Of a DNA stretch of 64,000 nucleotides, positions 8,082 through 16,578 are shown piece after piece. Within the stretch, counting starts at the first letter, position 1. Every line of letters begins with the position of its first letter. Location of the stretch: assembly GCA_965219175.1 (NCBI GenBank), contig CBDCNI010000001.1:3162001-3226000 (forward strand), read 5' to 3'. The translations under genes were made by a program, and so were the position numbers. This DNA is from JBBPZK01 sp965219175. GTDB taxonomy: Bacteria; Actinomycetota; Rubrobacteria; Rubrobacterales; Rubrobacteraceae. A model generated the notes under the pieces. The model was not told the DNA's origin and ran no database searches. It saw nothing but the letters and a program-made list of their open reading frames with translations.

Positions 8082-8120
8082 CTTTCCGGGGACTTTCAAC
8101 CAAAAGAAGTCCCCGGAAAG
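8082..8120. promoter_or_regulatory. 14-bp perfect hairpin upstream of the two-gene unit
   Basis: CTTTCCGGGGACTT and AAGTCCCCGGAAAG are exact reverse complements separated by 11 bases. The structure lies about 50 bp upstream of the start at 8030, in the interval between divergent genes. It is strong enough for an RNA stem in the leader, or a large operator. No T-run follows on either strand, so an intrinsic terminator is unlikely. Confidence 0.55.
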
Positions 8121-8213
8121 GCAGCGTGGAGAGAAACTAGAAATCACTATTTTGCGGCTCTTATTATATTTAGTCTATAAACTATTCGCAGGCTACTCAC
8201 TACGCTCGGCTAC

Positions 8214-8459
8214 ATGGCCGAGGACATGCTTGCGGGGAGGTTCGGGGAACTGGTGCGAAGGCTGCGCCAGGAGAAGGGGTACTCACAGGAGGAATTTGCG
8301 TTTCGGGTCGGCCTTCACCAGACCTACGTCAGCTCGGTGGAGCGCGGGGAGCGTAACGTCACCATACAGACAGCGGACCGGATAGCGAAGGCTTTGGATA
8401 AAACGTTGGCGGAGATGTTCGGCGAGCTCGAGCGAACATCTAAAGGTGTCGGCACTTGA
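8214..8459 (+). CDS. XRE-family transcriptional regulator
   Basis: This 81-aa protein is one helix-turn-helix domain (LVRRLRQEKGYSQEEFAFRVGLHQTYVSSVERGERNVTIQTADRIAKAL), the Cro/CI-type fold, with a short tail. It is divergent from the two small genes at 7.2-8.0 kb and is a plausible repressor of the integrated element. TTTAGTCTA occurs upstream (8169-8177) and just downstream (8483-8491) of the gene. The start could also be the internal ATG four codons later. Confidence 0.8.
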   Translation: MAEDMLAGRFGELVRRLRQEKGYSQEEFAFRVGLHQTYVSSVERGERNVTIQTADRIAKALDKTLAEMFGELERTSKGVGT

Positions 8460-8554
8460 CGACCTACGGCGGGTGGATACAGTTTAGTCTAACGGTATGC
8501 AATATCCAGCCTCGTCGTAGTGATCCCGCAAACGAGTCAAAGGTTCTCGTCAGC

Positions 8555-10027
8555 TTACATGTCATCCAGCGGGTAGATCGGACGGGACACGTTCTCGAAA
8601 GGTAGCCACTTGAGGTTCTCGGCACAGGGTCCCGGAAGGTCTAGGGTGTAACTGGCCGCAGCTATAGAGCTGTATGCGGGCACGTGTTCGGTGGCCGCCT
8701 TCACTCCGATTACAGACAGATCCTCGGGCTCCACGCCCTGGCTACGCCACTGGCCGAGGTCGAACGGCAAGGTGCGATGGCTGGTCAGCAGTATGGTGAC
8801 ACCCTCATGGCGCACCACGACGCAGGCTCCCATATCCACGTATCCGTCCTTAAGGAAGTTGGAGGGGTTTTCGGGAACAAATCGTCCGTCGCTACTGGAC
8901 ATTACCTCGACCTCCAGCAACAGCGGCTCCGATCCTACATCCCCGCTCTTGCCTCCGATCTCCAAAATTCGGATATCGCCGGAGTTTGCATCTCCCAGTG
9001 TAGCCACGGCCTGCGGGTCATTGATCACGACCCCAGCGTCCGGGATGCTCTGTTCCACAAGCGCCCGTAGGACGTGTGTCGCGTCTCCCGCGGCTCCAGC
9101 TCCCACATTGTCGGAGGGCTCAACAAGGAGTATGGGACCTTCACTCTCATACTCTAGTCGCGTCATTGCTTCCTCCAGAGGCATTAAGGAAGGAATGCCA
9201 GCCTCGCGTAGAGAGGAAGCCTTCACGTTCAATTCCCTTAAAACACCGTGAGCCAGCTCCAGGTCGCCCGTCGTCACGGCTGAGACGCTCACCCCCGTCT
9301 CGGGTACATCAGCGTACGGGAAGCCGGCGAGTACGTTGAGGGCTAGCACGTCTGGTAGCTCCGTCTCGATCTCCCGGGCACGCTCTTCGAGAACGAGCAT
9401 GGGTTCCTGGTCGGTCGCTGTGCCGGAGAGCGGCCACATGATGGGCGGATGTTCCCATACGGTCGCCGGTCGGTTTTCTGTCTGCATCAGCCTGTCTAGT
9501 ATGGTGGAGGCCAGGATCGCCGCATCTTTCGTATCCCTTGGGGGATTGTCCCGGTGGGCTATGAGGCCGTCGGACTGGCGCGCCATCGCTTCCGTGAAGT
9601 TGGCGTGCGTATCCATGACCCCGCAAATCGGCGCGTTCGAAAGGTTCTCCTGTCCGCGAATGCGCCGTAGGATCTCGCCCTCCACATCGGGCAGCGACTC
9701 GCTCACCATCGCACCGTGCAGCATCAGGAAGATGCCATCTATGTCACCTTTCTCCTTGTCGACTACCGCCCGGAACTCGGCCCAGAAGAGATCTACCACG
9801 GAGTCAGCAACCGTGGCGCCCGAAGCGGCCCGCATATCCAGGGCGGGTAGCGCTTCCCAGCCGTTTTCCTCCGCAGCCTCCACGACATCCGCAAGCGGCG
9901 AAGCAGTATCTACTGCCTGCACCATCTCTCCGCCGCGAAAAACCTCAAAATCCTCCAGGCTCGTGCGACCCGCGACGAATGTGTTTGTCTGGTGAAAGAG
10001 ACCGGCCAGGAGCACTCTTTTCCTCAT
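8555..10027 (-). CDS. M81 family metallopeptidase (MlrC-like)
   Basis: About 490 aa, the usual length for MlrC/DUF1485 proteins. It starts VLLAGLFHQTNTF with the first metal-site His, followed by IFLMLHGAMVSE, GVMDTHANFT and LLVEPSDNVGAGAAGDAT, the conserved family blocks. Known relatives are zinc peptidases that cut small linear peptides such as microcystin fragments; the substrate here is unknown. The chosen ATG at 10027 has GGGGAGG eight bases upstream; a GTG three codons earlier is possible. It is a single gene. Confidence 0.85.
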   Translation of the reverse strand: MRKRVLLAGLFHQTNTFVAGRTSLEDFEVFRGGEMVQAVDTASPLADVVEAAEENGWEALPALDMRAASGATVADSVVDLFWAEFRAVVDKEKGDIDGIFLMLHGAMVSESLPDVEGEILRRIRGQENLSNAPICGVMDTHANFTEAMARQSDGLIAHRDNPPRDTKDAAILASTILDRLMQTENRPATVWEHPPIMWPLSGTATDQEPMLVLEERAREIETELPDVLALNVLAGFPYADVPETGVSVSAVTTGDLELAHGVLRELNVKASSLREAGIPSLMPLEEAMTRLEYESEGPILLVEPSDNVGAGAAGDATHVLRALVEQSIPDAGVVINDPQAVATLGDANSGDIRILEIGGKSGDVGSEPLLLEVEVMSSSDGRFVPENPSNFLKDGYVDMGACVVVRHEGVTILLTSHRTLPFDLGQWRSQGVEPEDLSVIGVKAATEHVPAYSSIAAASYTLDLPGPCAENLKWLPFENVSRPIYPLDDM

Positions 10028-10417
10028 GCGATCCACCTCCCCAAGATTTCCCGACCGCCAAATACCACCTTCGAAAATGGCAGATCAAGAGCTACCGAAA
10101 GCGATGCAAGATGTTGGTCCAAGAAATCTTCAACCACTCGCGCCAACATGTGCTTCCTCTTTTAAACGAGCTATTACGCGCTCACGGTCACTTGCCGCCC
10201 TCAAGACAACAGTATGTTTCCAACAAGAGCGTGAACATACGTGTGTATCTGAGAGCTCAGGGCACTCTCCACGTTCATTCTGTAATTCTCTTTCGACAAA
10301 CGAAGAGTCAGGGGCCGCTTTGCTCGACATCGGTATTGCATCCCTCCTGGTTGTTTTCGAACAAGACCTGCGCCTCTTGAAAGTGATTCACTGGCGGACC
10401 GGTCTGGCTACTTCAGA
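10028..10417. other. gene-free stretch
   Basis: Apart from the leader of the M81 gene, no convincing gene is seen. Frames on both strands are short, lack ribosome sites and have no recognisable motifs. It may be a decayed gene. Confidence 0.4.
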
Positions 10418-11314
10418 TCAGGGAACGAGTACGATCTTGGTAGTCCCGGCCTCGGTCGCCCGGTGCCCCTTGTCCGCACCTTCAAACGGAAACGTATCGT
10501 CGACCTCTACTCTCAGCTTGCCCTCGCGGCACAAGCCGACAACCTCGGCCAGGGAGGCTAAGGGGTCGGGGTCCGAGGTGCTGACCGAGGCCCGGATGCC
10601 GGTGTCGGTCGCGCCGAAGTTAACGATGGTCACCACGTCGTGCGGCGCGTCAACCAGGGCGATGAGTTCGTCTACGGGAGTCTTACCGGTGGTGTCGAAA
10701 ACGCCGTCCACCTTCTCGGCCAGGGCGCGCACGCGGCTACCGAGTCCATCACCGTAGACGACCGGCTCCGCTCCCAGGGCGGCGACCTGCTCCTGCTTGC
10801 CCGCCGAGGCCGACCCGATGACCCCGGCTCCCCGGGCGACAGCGAGCTGGACGGCGACCTTGCCGACGCTGCCTGAGGCACCGTCTATAAAGATCGTGTC
10901 ACCTTTGCCGATCCCGAGCAGGGTCAACCCGCGGGCGGCCGTCTCCCCGATGACACCCAGAGCGCCGGACTCGGTCCAACTCATATCCTCGGGCTTGGCG
11001 GCCCACGCGGTGAGCACCGCGTACTCGGCCTGAACGCCCTGTCCGACGCCGACTACTTCATCACCTACCGCAACCCCGGTGACCCCGTCGCCGACCTCGT
11101 CGATCACCCCGGCCCCGTCGAGACCGGCCACCGTAAGCCCTTCAGCCGGTTGTCCGTCGGCGAGCTGTCCTGCTCTCAGCTTGCAGTCCATGGGGTTGAT
11201 GCTGGCGGCCCGCACCTTGATTCGTACCTGTCCCGAATCGGCGTGGGGTTCGGGGACGTCGTTCACCTTGAGCACTTCCGGACCACCGTACGTGTCGTAC
11301 ACCACTGCGCGCAT
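10418..11314 (-). CDS. NADP-dependent MDR-family oxidoreductase (quinone reductase type)
   Basis: This 298-aa protein has the zinc-free MDR fold: a GroES-like N-terminus (MRAVVYDTYGGPEVL, ASINPMDCKLRAGQ, GLDGAGVIDEVG) and a Rossmann domain with IDGASGSVGKVAVQLA near residue 140. It should reduce quinones or enones with NADPH in the cytoplasm. Start ATG with AAAGGAGAG upstream. It is the last gene of a minus-strand set with a hydrolase remnant, DUF6640 and an ABM protein, an arrangement echoed at 29.4-31.1 kb. Confidence 0.88.
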   Translation of the reverse strand: MRAVVYDTYGGPEVLKVNDVPEPHADSGQVRIKVRAASINPMDCKLRAGQLADGQPAEGLTVAGLDGAGVIDEVGDGVTGVAVGDEVVGVGQGVQAEYAVLTAWAAKPEDMSWTESGALGVIGETAARGLTLLGIGKGDTIFIDGASGSVGKVAVQLAVARGAGVIGSASAGKQEQVAALGAEPVVYGDGLGSRVRALAEKVDGVFDTTGKTPVDELIALVDAPHDVVTIVNFGATDTGIRASVSTSDPDPLASLAEVVGLCREGKLRVEVDDTFPFEGADKGHRATEAGTTKIVLVP

Positions 11315-11383
11315 AATCTCTCCTTTTCTGACTCTTTGAAACTCTACTTGTCTAACCCTCAGCTCCACCGCCGCTTCATGGCC

Positions 11384-11857
11384 TCACGGATGCGGGAAGC
11401 TGTCGACCGCAGTGAAGATGGGATCGGGGACATCGTTGGTCGGCAGATGTCTGGTTCCGGGAATGACCTGGAGGTTGGAGTGAATAAAGGTCTCGGTGAA
11501 GGCACGCCCATAGGATGGTGGGACGATGGGATCTTGCTCACCCCACAGCCTCAGCACCGGCATGCGTGCCCCCGACAGAAGGTTGAACAGCTCGGGATTC
11601 TGCATGTTCGGCCCGGCGTAGGCGACTAGGCGGGCGATCTCATCCTCGGTTGACCCGGGTGGGGCCGAGACGTCTCCGGTAGGATCGGGGACGCTGCGTT
11701 CATGCCCAGAAATGATCGGCTCCGTGGCGTCGAGCAGGATGAGGGGTCCGGCCCCGCCGTGCAGCATCAAAACGGGTGGACCCTGTCCGGCGTCGCGCAT
11801 GGTCAGGGGTAGATCAGGATAGGGTTGGAGTAGGTACTGGGTTGTGTCGGTCATCAT
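11384..11857 (-). pseudogene. alpha/beta hydrolase with internal deletion
   Basis: The 157-aa frame begins like an alpha/beta hydrolase (LTMRDAGQGPPVLMLHGGAGP, the oxyanion HGG loop) and ends like one (MPVLRLWGEQDPIVPPSYG with the acid Asp, VIPGTRHLPTND with the catalytic His). The middle, including the nucleophile elbow GxSxG, is missing; the family is normally about 250 aa. The frame is open across the join, so this is a clean internal deletion and the product cannot be catalytic. Confidence 0.7.
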
Positions 11858-11958
11858 GGTCTATCCTCTCCTTGATGGTTGGTTGTCGGCTGTACTGGTT
11901 GTCATGGGTTCCGGCCTCTCGGATTGTCCGGGGACCAGATCGCACCGGCGGGGCGGGG

Positions 11959-12471
11959 TCATCGGCCGGCCCGGCGTAGCCGTCGAGACTCGAGCGCGTA
12001 GCCCGCGACGATCAACGGGTACATCACCAACACCTGTGGTATCAGTTGGTTTAGCTTGATCCCAGCGACCGTGGGCAACTCGTCCTCGAACTCCGGGTCG
12101 ACCAGCGCCGTGCCGGGGAAGAAGGACGCGGCGTCTTGCGACATCCAGTACAGCGCCGCGAGCAGCGTTCCGAAGCGCAGGGAGTACCGCTCGTCCGGGC
12201 TCGGGCCCCACAGCTGCAACAGGCTCAGCGCTGCGGTCTGGACACCGGAGACCATGGTCTGGGCATTGTGAAACTTTGCATGCGGGGGCCAATTGGGATT
12301 GTAGATGTGGGTCCGGTTCCAGTCGGCGGCGAAGGCGCCGAGCGGGGCGGCGACGGCGGACACGGAGATCAAAACCTTGCCGACAGGAAAGCCGTCCGGC
12401 TCCGGGGCGAGGCTGCGGGCGGCCGAGACAAGGCGACGGGCGGCCCGCGCAAAGAGAGGTTTTGCAGTCAT
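11959..12471 (-). CDS. DUF6640-like membrane protein, copy 1
   Basis: This 170-aa protein has about four hydrophobic segments and the striking conserved block DWNRTHIYNP-WPPHAKFHNA near residues 50-70, shared with the copies at 29.8 and 33.2 kb. The biochemical role is unknown; the histidines and aromatic residues of the block suggest a binding or metal site at the membrane. The start ATG is at 12471, a few bases after a weak AAGGAT site. It lies between the ABM gene and the hydrolase remnant of the same strand and is probably in one operon with the MDR oxidoreductase. Confidence 0.75.
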   Translation of the reverse strand: MTAKPLFARAARRLVSAARSLAPEPDGFPVGKVLISVSAVAAPLGAFAADWNRTHIYNPNWPPHAKFHNAQTMVSGVQTAALSLLQLWGPSPDERYSLRFGTLLAALYWMSQDAASFFPGTALVDPEFEDELPTVAGIKLNQLIPQVLVMYPLIVAGYALESRRLRRAGR

Positions 12472-12541
12472 GGTTATCCTTTCTGGTCGATTCGGTGCAT
12501 AAGGGGAATGAGCCGTCCGTCCGGCCCCGCGCCTGCTTGCG

Positions 12542-12874
12542 TCAGCCGACCGGACCGTATTGGAGTTCCTCGGTAAAGTTGGACTGTATAACCTTAACGC
12601 CCAAGTCCTTGAAACTCTGGTTTCTATCAACACCTTCTCGCGCCATGTCTTCTCCAGCGGCCGCCAACGAGGCTTCAAGTGCTTCTGCGCTCTCCCAACG
12701 AGCGACGTTGACGAACTGATAGGGCCCTTCGGGATCTATGCCGCGATAGAACGTCCCACCAATGAGACCGGGCTGCTTTTCCATGCTCTCTTGATTCTGC
12801 CGCCAATAAGAAAGGAACTGATCTATGTTCTCGGCCGGAATCTGAAAGTGAACAATCGTGGTAATTGGTGCCAT
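12542..12874 (-). CDS. antibiotic biosynthesis monooxygenase (ABM) family protein
   Basis: This 110-aa protein has the ABM ferredoxin-like fold (ITTIVHFQIPAENIDQFLSYW, PGLIGGTFYRG, QFVNVARWESAEALEAS). Such proteins are small cofactor-free oxygenases or decarboxylases, or heme-handling proteins; the substrate cannot be read. AAGGAGAG lies just upstream. It heads the minus-strand group that includes DUF6640 and the MDR enzyme. Confidence 0.8.
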   Translation of the reverse strand: MAPITTIVHFQIPAENIDQFLSYWRQNQESMEKQPGLIGGTFYRGIDPEGPYQFVNVARWESAEALEASLAAAGEDMAREGVDRNQSFKDLGVKVIQSNFTEELQYGPVG

Positions 12875-13017
12875 GATTCTCTCCTTACTGTGTTGGGATC
12901 TTCGATCCGGTTCTATGTGCCCGAGCTACTCGATGCTGATCTACGTCACGATAGCCCTCCCTATGTGTTGGAATCTTTACTTGAACTCTCATAGTCATCT
13001 GCTCGGACTGACTGCTT

Positions 13018-13812
13018 TCAGTGTCGTAGACTTTTGATCGTCCAGGACTCCAAACGCTCCCTGTAGACGAACCCGAGCGCCAGGACCACGGCGACGACGA
13101 GGCCAGCCGAGATCCAGGTCACCGTCGAACCGGTAACCCAATCCGAGGCCAAGAGGACCGTCATCGTGCTCCCCGGCACCCTCCCTACCACCATCACAAC
13201 GAGGAAGCGCCGGAAGGAGATAGCAGACAGTCCCGCAAGGGCGCATACCGCATCATCGGGCATGAAAGGGAGGAGTAGGATTGCGAAGAGCCACCATCCT
13301 TTGTCATCGAGGATGCCAACATACTTGCGATAGACCTTCTCGCCCACGAGTCGTGTGACCAGCGGCCCGCCCCACAACCTCGCGGCGACGAAGACCAGCA
13401 CCGAGCCGACCACGGAGCCGACCATGCTCAGGGCGAGGCCCTCCCAGACGCCGAAGATAAGGGCACCTGCCAGGACAATGGGACCGGCGGGGATGGGGCT
13501 GGCTAGCACCTGTGTCACCATGATGGAAAGGTAGACGACCGATGCCCATGCGCCAAACGAGAGAATCCAATCCTGAATGCCAGACGCGTCTACGTTGCCT
13601 AAAAGGTTTACGAGAGCGTTCACGTCCGAGCGTAGTCCGGACGAGAGAAGATACACGAGCACCAGAGTTCCAACGGATGAGAGGAACCACACGGTCCATG
13701 CTCCTCCCGATACCCGAATACTCGACGGAGTTGCTGGCTCTTTCCCGGCGTGTCTTCCTTCAACTCGGAGTGCGCAGTTAGTGGGTTGCGGAATGAGGAT
13801 CTTGTTCGGCAT
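13018..13812 (-). CDS. VTT-domain (TVP38/TMEM64) membrane protein
   Basis: This 264-aa protein has a TM segment near residue 40, then the VTT core (FGAWASVVYLSIMVTQVLASPIPAGPIVLAGALIFG and LLLPFMPDDAVCALAGLSAISFRRFL) and a last TM helix. Related DedA/TVP38 proteins act in membrane lipid handling. A paralog with a frameshift lies at 26222-27027. AGGAGGTG precedes the start. It is complete and of normal length. Confidence 0.88.
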   Translation of the reverse strand: MPNKILIPQPTNCALRVEGRHAGKEPATPSSIRVSGGAWTVWFLSSVGTLVLVYLLSSGLRSDVNALVNLLGNVDASGIQDWILSFGAWASVVYLSIMVTQVLASPIPAGPIVLAGALIFGVWEGLALSMVGSVVGSVLVFVAARLWGGPLVTRLVGEKVYRKYVGILDDKGWWLFAILLLPFMPDDAVCALAGLSAISFRRFLVVMVVGRVPGSTMTVLLASDWVTGSTVTWISAGLVVAVVLALGFVYRERLESWTIKSLRH

Positions 13813-13958
13813 TTGGTCTTCACCTCCTCCTCTTAGTAGGGAACTACCGGTCTCGACGGTGCCAGTTACGCTGGCTTACCTGCCCCAAAGGCCAGTCGGT
13901 GACGGCGAGCCAGTCCCCGCCACCGACTTACTGCCTGACGCTTGTCTGGATTAATCTC

Positions 13959-15170
13959 TTATTCCCTTCGGAGGGCCTCGACGGGTTCGAGGCGCGCCGA
14001 GCGGTAGGCTGGCAGCACCCCGAAGATGACCCCGATCAGCACCGAGACCCCCGAGGCCAGACCAACGGCCGTCCACGTCACGGTCGTGGGCAGGTTCGCG
14101 GATATGGTCGGCAGCAGCGCCGAGACTCCAACACCCACTCCTATGCCGACCAGACCGCCAAAGATCGAGAGCAGGACCGCCTCGATGAGGAACTGGGAGA
14201 GTATGTTGGAGTTGCTGGCTCCCAGAGCCTTGCGAACTCCGATCTCACGGGTCCTCTCGCTCACTGAGACGAGCATGATGTTCATGACGCCTATACCGCC
14301 GACGAGCAAGGAGATACCTGCGATGCCAGCGAGAGCGTAGGTGAGGATGTTGGTGATCTGGGTGAAGCTCGAAAGGAGTTGCTCCTGGGTGCTCACCGAG
14401 AAGTCCTCAGCGCCCCCGTGGCGGGCCTTCAGCTCGGCCGAGATGTCCTTGGCCGTGGCGGAGACTTTGTCAGGGTTGCTTGCAAGGGCCGTTATCTGGC
14501 TGACGTTCTTTGTCCCGGAGAGCGCCAGGGCGTCGTCGACGATCATGTAGGAGGAGGCGGGCTGTGCTGCGAAGCCGCCGCCGGTCGTCTCCTTTGAGAT
14601 ACCGACCACCTCGTAGTCCTTGCCCGCGATGGAGACGTTCTTGCCGATGGCGGCTTTGGGCCCTGAGTTAAGCAGGTCCTTCGCCGCCGCTTTGGTGAGG
14701 ACCAGCTCCTTGTCGCCTTTTACGAAGTGTCCGGCTTGGAGCTTCGTGGAGTTGACCTTCTGGTAGGAGGGTGCAACGCCAGAGAACGAGTAGCCTGCGC
14801 CCTTTATGGGCAGGGTCACGGAGACGTTGGGGGAGGCGGCGCTCACCGACGGGAGCTTGCCGACCGCCGTTGCGTCTTTGGTGGTGAGGGTGCTAATCGC
14901 CGCCGCTCCCCCGCCAGGTCCGCCATCACCGTCAGCACCCGGGCCACCACCCGCGCTGACGCCTCCGGAGCCGGGTCCCACGGTGATGAGGTTCGGACCT
15001 AGAGCATTCAACTGCCCGGTTATCTGCCCCTGGACGCCGCTGCCCAAAGAGGTGATCAAGATGACCGCCGCCACCCCGATGACGATGCCCAGCGTAGTGA
15101 GGAGGGAACGCGCCCAGTTGCCGAACAAAGCCGAGAGGCTCATGCTCGCTATTTGCAGCGCCTTTCTCAT
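13959..15170 (-). CDS. ABC transporter permease, MacB/FtsX type
   Basis: This 403-aa protein has an N-terminal TM helix (LLTTLGIVIGVAAVILI), a large extracytoplasmic MacB-like domain with a glycine-rich loop near residues 70-90, and three C-terminal TM helices of the FtsX domain (GVMNIMLVSVSERTREIGVRKALGA). MacB-type pumps export peptides or antibiotics or drive envelope processes. Its start overlaps the stop of the ATPase gene by four bases (ATGA), so the two are translationally coupled. Confidence 0.9.
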   Translation of the reverse strand: MRKALQIASMSLSALFGNWARSLLTTLGIVIGVAAVILITSLGSGVQGQITGQLNALGPNLITVGPGSGGVSAGGGPGADGDGGPGGGAAAISTLTTKDATAVGKLPSVSAASPNVSVTLPIKGAGYSFSGVAPSYQKVNSTKLQAGHFVKGDKELVLTKAAAKDLLNSGPKAAIGKNVSIAGKDYEVVGISKETTGGGFAAQPASSYMIVDDALALSGTKNVSQITALASNPDKVSATAKDISAELKARHGGAEDFSVSTQEQLLSSFTQITNILTYALAGIAGISLLVGGIGVMNIMLVSVSERTREIGVRKALGASNSNILSQFLIEAVLLSIFGGLVGIGVGVGVSALLPTISANLPTTVTWTAVGLASGVSVLIGVIFGVLPAYRSARLEPVEALRRE

Positions 15171-15931
15171 GACTGGTCTCCTATCTTCTCGCGTGTACGT
15201 TCGTCGGCGACCACGTGGCCGTCGCGGACCTCGATGGTCCTCTCCGCGTGGGCGGCCACCTCCATGTCGTGGGTGACCATGATGAGAGTGGTACCATCGG
15301 CATGGAGTCCTTCAAAGAGTCCCATGATGCCTTCGCCGGACTTCGTGTCCAGGTTACCCGTGGGCTCATCAGCCAGCAAGATGGCCGGGCGGTTCACCAA
15401 GGCCCTGGCTATTGCTACCCTTTGCTTCTGCCCGCCGGAGAGCTCCGGCGGCTTGTGGTCCGCCCTGTCGGACAACTCCACCCTCTCAAGAGCCTCAAGT
15501 GCCCGCTCTTTGCGCTCTTTTCCATACACCCCGGCGTAGACCATCGGCAACTCCACGTTCGAGAGCGCCGTCTGACGGGACAGTAGGTTGTAGGACTGGA
15601 AGACGAAGCCGATCATGTCCCGCCGCGCCCGCGCCAGTTCCCCGCCCTTGAGCCCGGACACCTCCCTACCGTTCAAAGAGTAAGAGCCGGAGGTGGGACT
15701 GTCGAGGAGGCCGAGCAGGTTCATCAGCGTGCTCTTGCCCGAGCCAGAAGGTCCGACCACGGCCACCCACTCGCCCTTCTTGACCTCCAGGCTAACGTCC
15801 GCGAGGGCCTCGACCCTGCTCTCGTCCCGGCCGTAGATCTTGGTGAGGCTCTCCGCCTCGATTGCGTCACGAGAGCCCGAGACCAAATCCATTTCGGAAC
15901 CTCCTTGGATTGCCATCTTTGCCGACTGCAT
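15167..15931 (-). CDS. ABC transporter ATP-binding protein, MacB/LolD type
   Basis: All ABC motifs are present: Walker A GPSGSGKS, signature LSGGQKQR, Walker B ILLADEPTG and H-loop MVTHD. It pairs with the overlapping permease 13959-15170. Two starts are possible: ATG at 15931 (GGGAGGAATC upstream) and ATG at 15892 (AAGGAGG with ideal spacing). The regulatory triple repeat at 15980-16010 lies 49 bp from the first, a distance like that at the malic enzyme gene, which slightly favours 15931. Confidence 0.92.
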   Translation of the reverse strand: MQSAKMAIQGGSEMDLVSGSRDAIEAESLTKIYGRDESRVEALADVSLEVKKGEWVAVVGPSGSGKSTLMNLLGLLDSPTSGSYSLNGREVSGLKGGELARARRDMIGFVFQSYNLLSRQTALSNVELPMVYAGVYGKERKERALEALERVELSDRADHKPPELSGGQKQRVAIARALVNRPAILLADEPTGNLDTKSGEGIMGLFEGLHADGTTLIMVTHDMEVAAHAERTIEVRDGHVVADERTREKIGDQS

Positions 15932-15979
15932 GATTCCTCCCGTTGTCGATGGACTAATGCCAGGCAAGATAAGGCCCGT

Positions 15980-16010
15980 ACGTGGCAGGGGCGTGTCAAG
16001 GAGCGTGGCA
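15980..16010. promoter_or_regulatory. triple direct repeat (GCGTGNCA type), site A
   Basis: On the plus strand three copies of (A/G)CGTG(G/T)CA start at 15980, 15991 and 16003, spaced 11 and 12 bp. The same motif with the same spacing is found at 23570-23600 and 61773-61803. It lies just upstream of the ABC transporter operon. Tandem repeats with about one helical turn are typical of OmpR/PhoB-family response regulators; that assignment is inference. Confidence 0.6.
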
Positions 16011-16124
16011 GCCTCCGAGCGTCCTGGACTTTTCGTACTCACTTTCGCAAACACCTCTTTCTCCTTCTCGTGAACTTAGGGACTATCGGGCTCGCTCCTG
16101 ACCGGATCTTTCCGTTGAGCGGTT

Positions 16125-16235
16125 TCACGCTGCTGGTCCGCATCCTAAAATGCCCCTCGTCCGGTTCCGGCAACTCCCGTCGATGGTATGGTTCATCTCG
16201 GGACCGCTGAACTCGTCGATGACCAACACCCTCAT
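16125..16235 (-). pseudogene. N-terminal stub of an MDR oxidoreductase
   Basis: The frame begins MRVLVIDEFSGPE, the typical first residues of a quinone-reductase type MDR enzyme, with GAGGAGAG upstream. It then turns into unrelated sequence and stops after 36 codons. A TetR-type operator (16301-16320) lies 66 bp upstream, so the stub still has the control region of a real gene. Confidence 0.5.
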
Positions 16236-16300
16236 AGCCCTATCTCTCCTCTGTAGTAGCGGGTCTTTGTCTATTCGTCTATGGTTCCCTTCCTGGTTTG

Positions 16301-16320
16301 TTGAATGTTCAAACGACCAA
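16301..16320. promoter_or_regulatory. TetR-type operator, site 1
   Basis: TTGAATGT-TCAA-ACGACCAA, an imperfect palindrome with four central bases, matches the sites at 17275-17294 and 18004-18023 (shared pattern TT(A/G)A(A/C)TGT-N4-AC(A/G)ACCAA). It is placed upstream of the MDR stub. Confidence 0.6.
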
Positions 16321-16333
16321 ATTTGTAGAAGAC

Positions 16334-16533
16334 TAGTGGTCACGGATCTCAATCCACGCAGATCCTGGGCACGGCCACCTTCCGAAAGAGGTAGGGCGAG
16401 GCCCCATGGCCGCACAGGTCGTCCACGAGCGGGTCCCCACGAGTGAACGCTGTCGCTTAGCCCGTGCACGACGAGCAGCGGCCCGGTCCAGCGAACGTCG
16501 TGGTGGAGGTCCGACGATGGTCTGGCTAGTCAC
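16334..16533 (-). pseudogene. degenerate alpha/beta hydrolase N-terminus
   Basis: The minus strand starts MTSQTIV and then, after a frame change, gives DLHHDVRWTGPLLVVHGLSDSVHSW, nearly the same as residues 8-35 of the intact hydrolase at 27125-27910. At least two frame changes follow and the rest is missing. It lies before the cupin at 16579-17094, just as the intact hydrolase lies before the paralogous cupin at 28044-28610, so it is the dead member of a duplicated pair. Confidence 0.7.
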
Positions 16534-16578
16534 GTGAGATCCTTACTTTCGAGTAGTGGATCTTCGGGTCCGATCAAG

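Noticed and set aside
7617..8147. Long form of the hypothetical protein starting at 8147
   Set aside because: The extension crosses a perfect hairpin and has no ribosome site, while the ATG at 8030 has a strong one.
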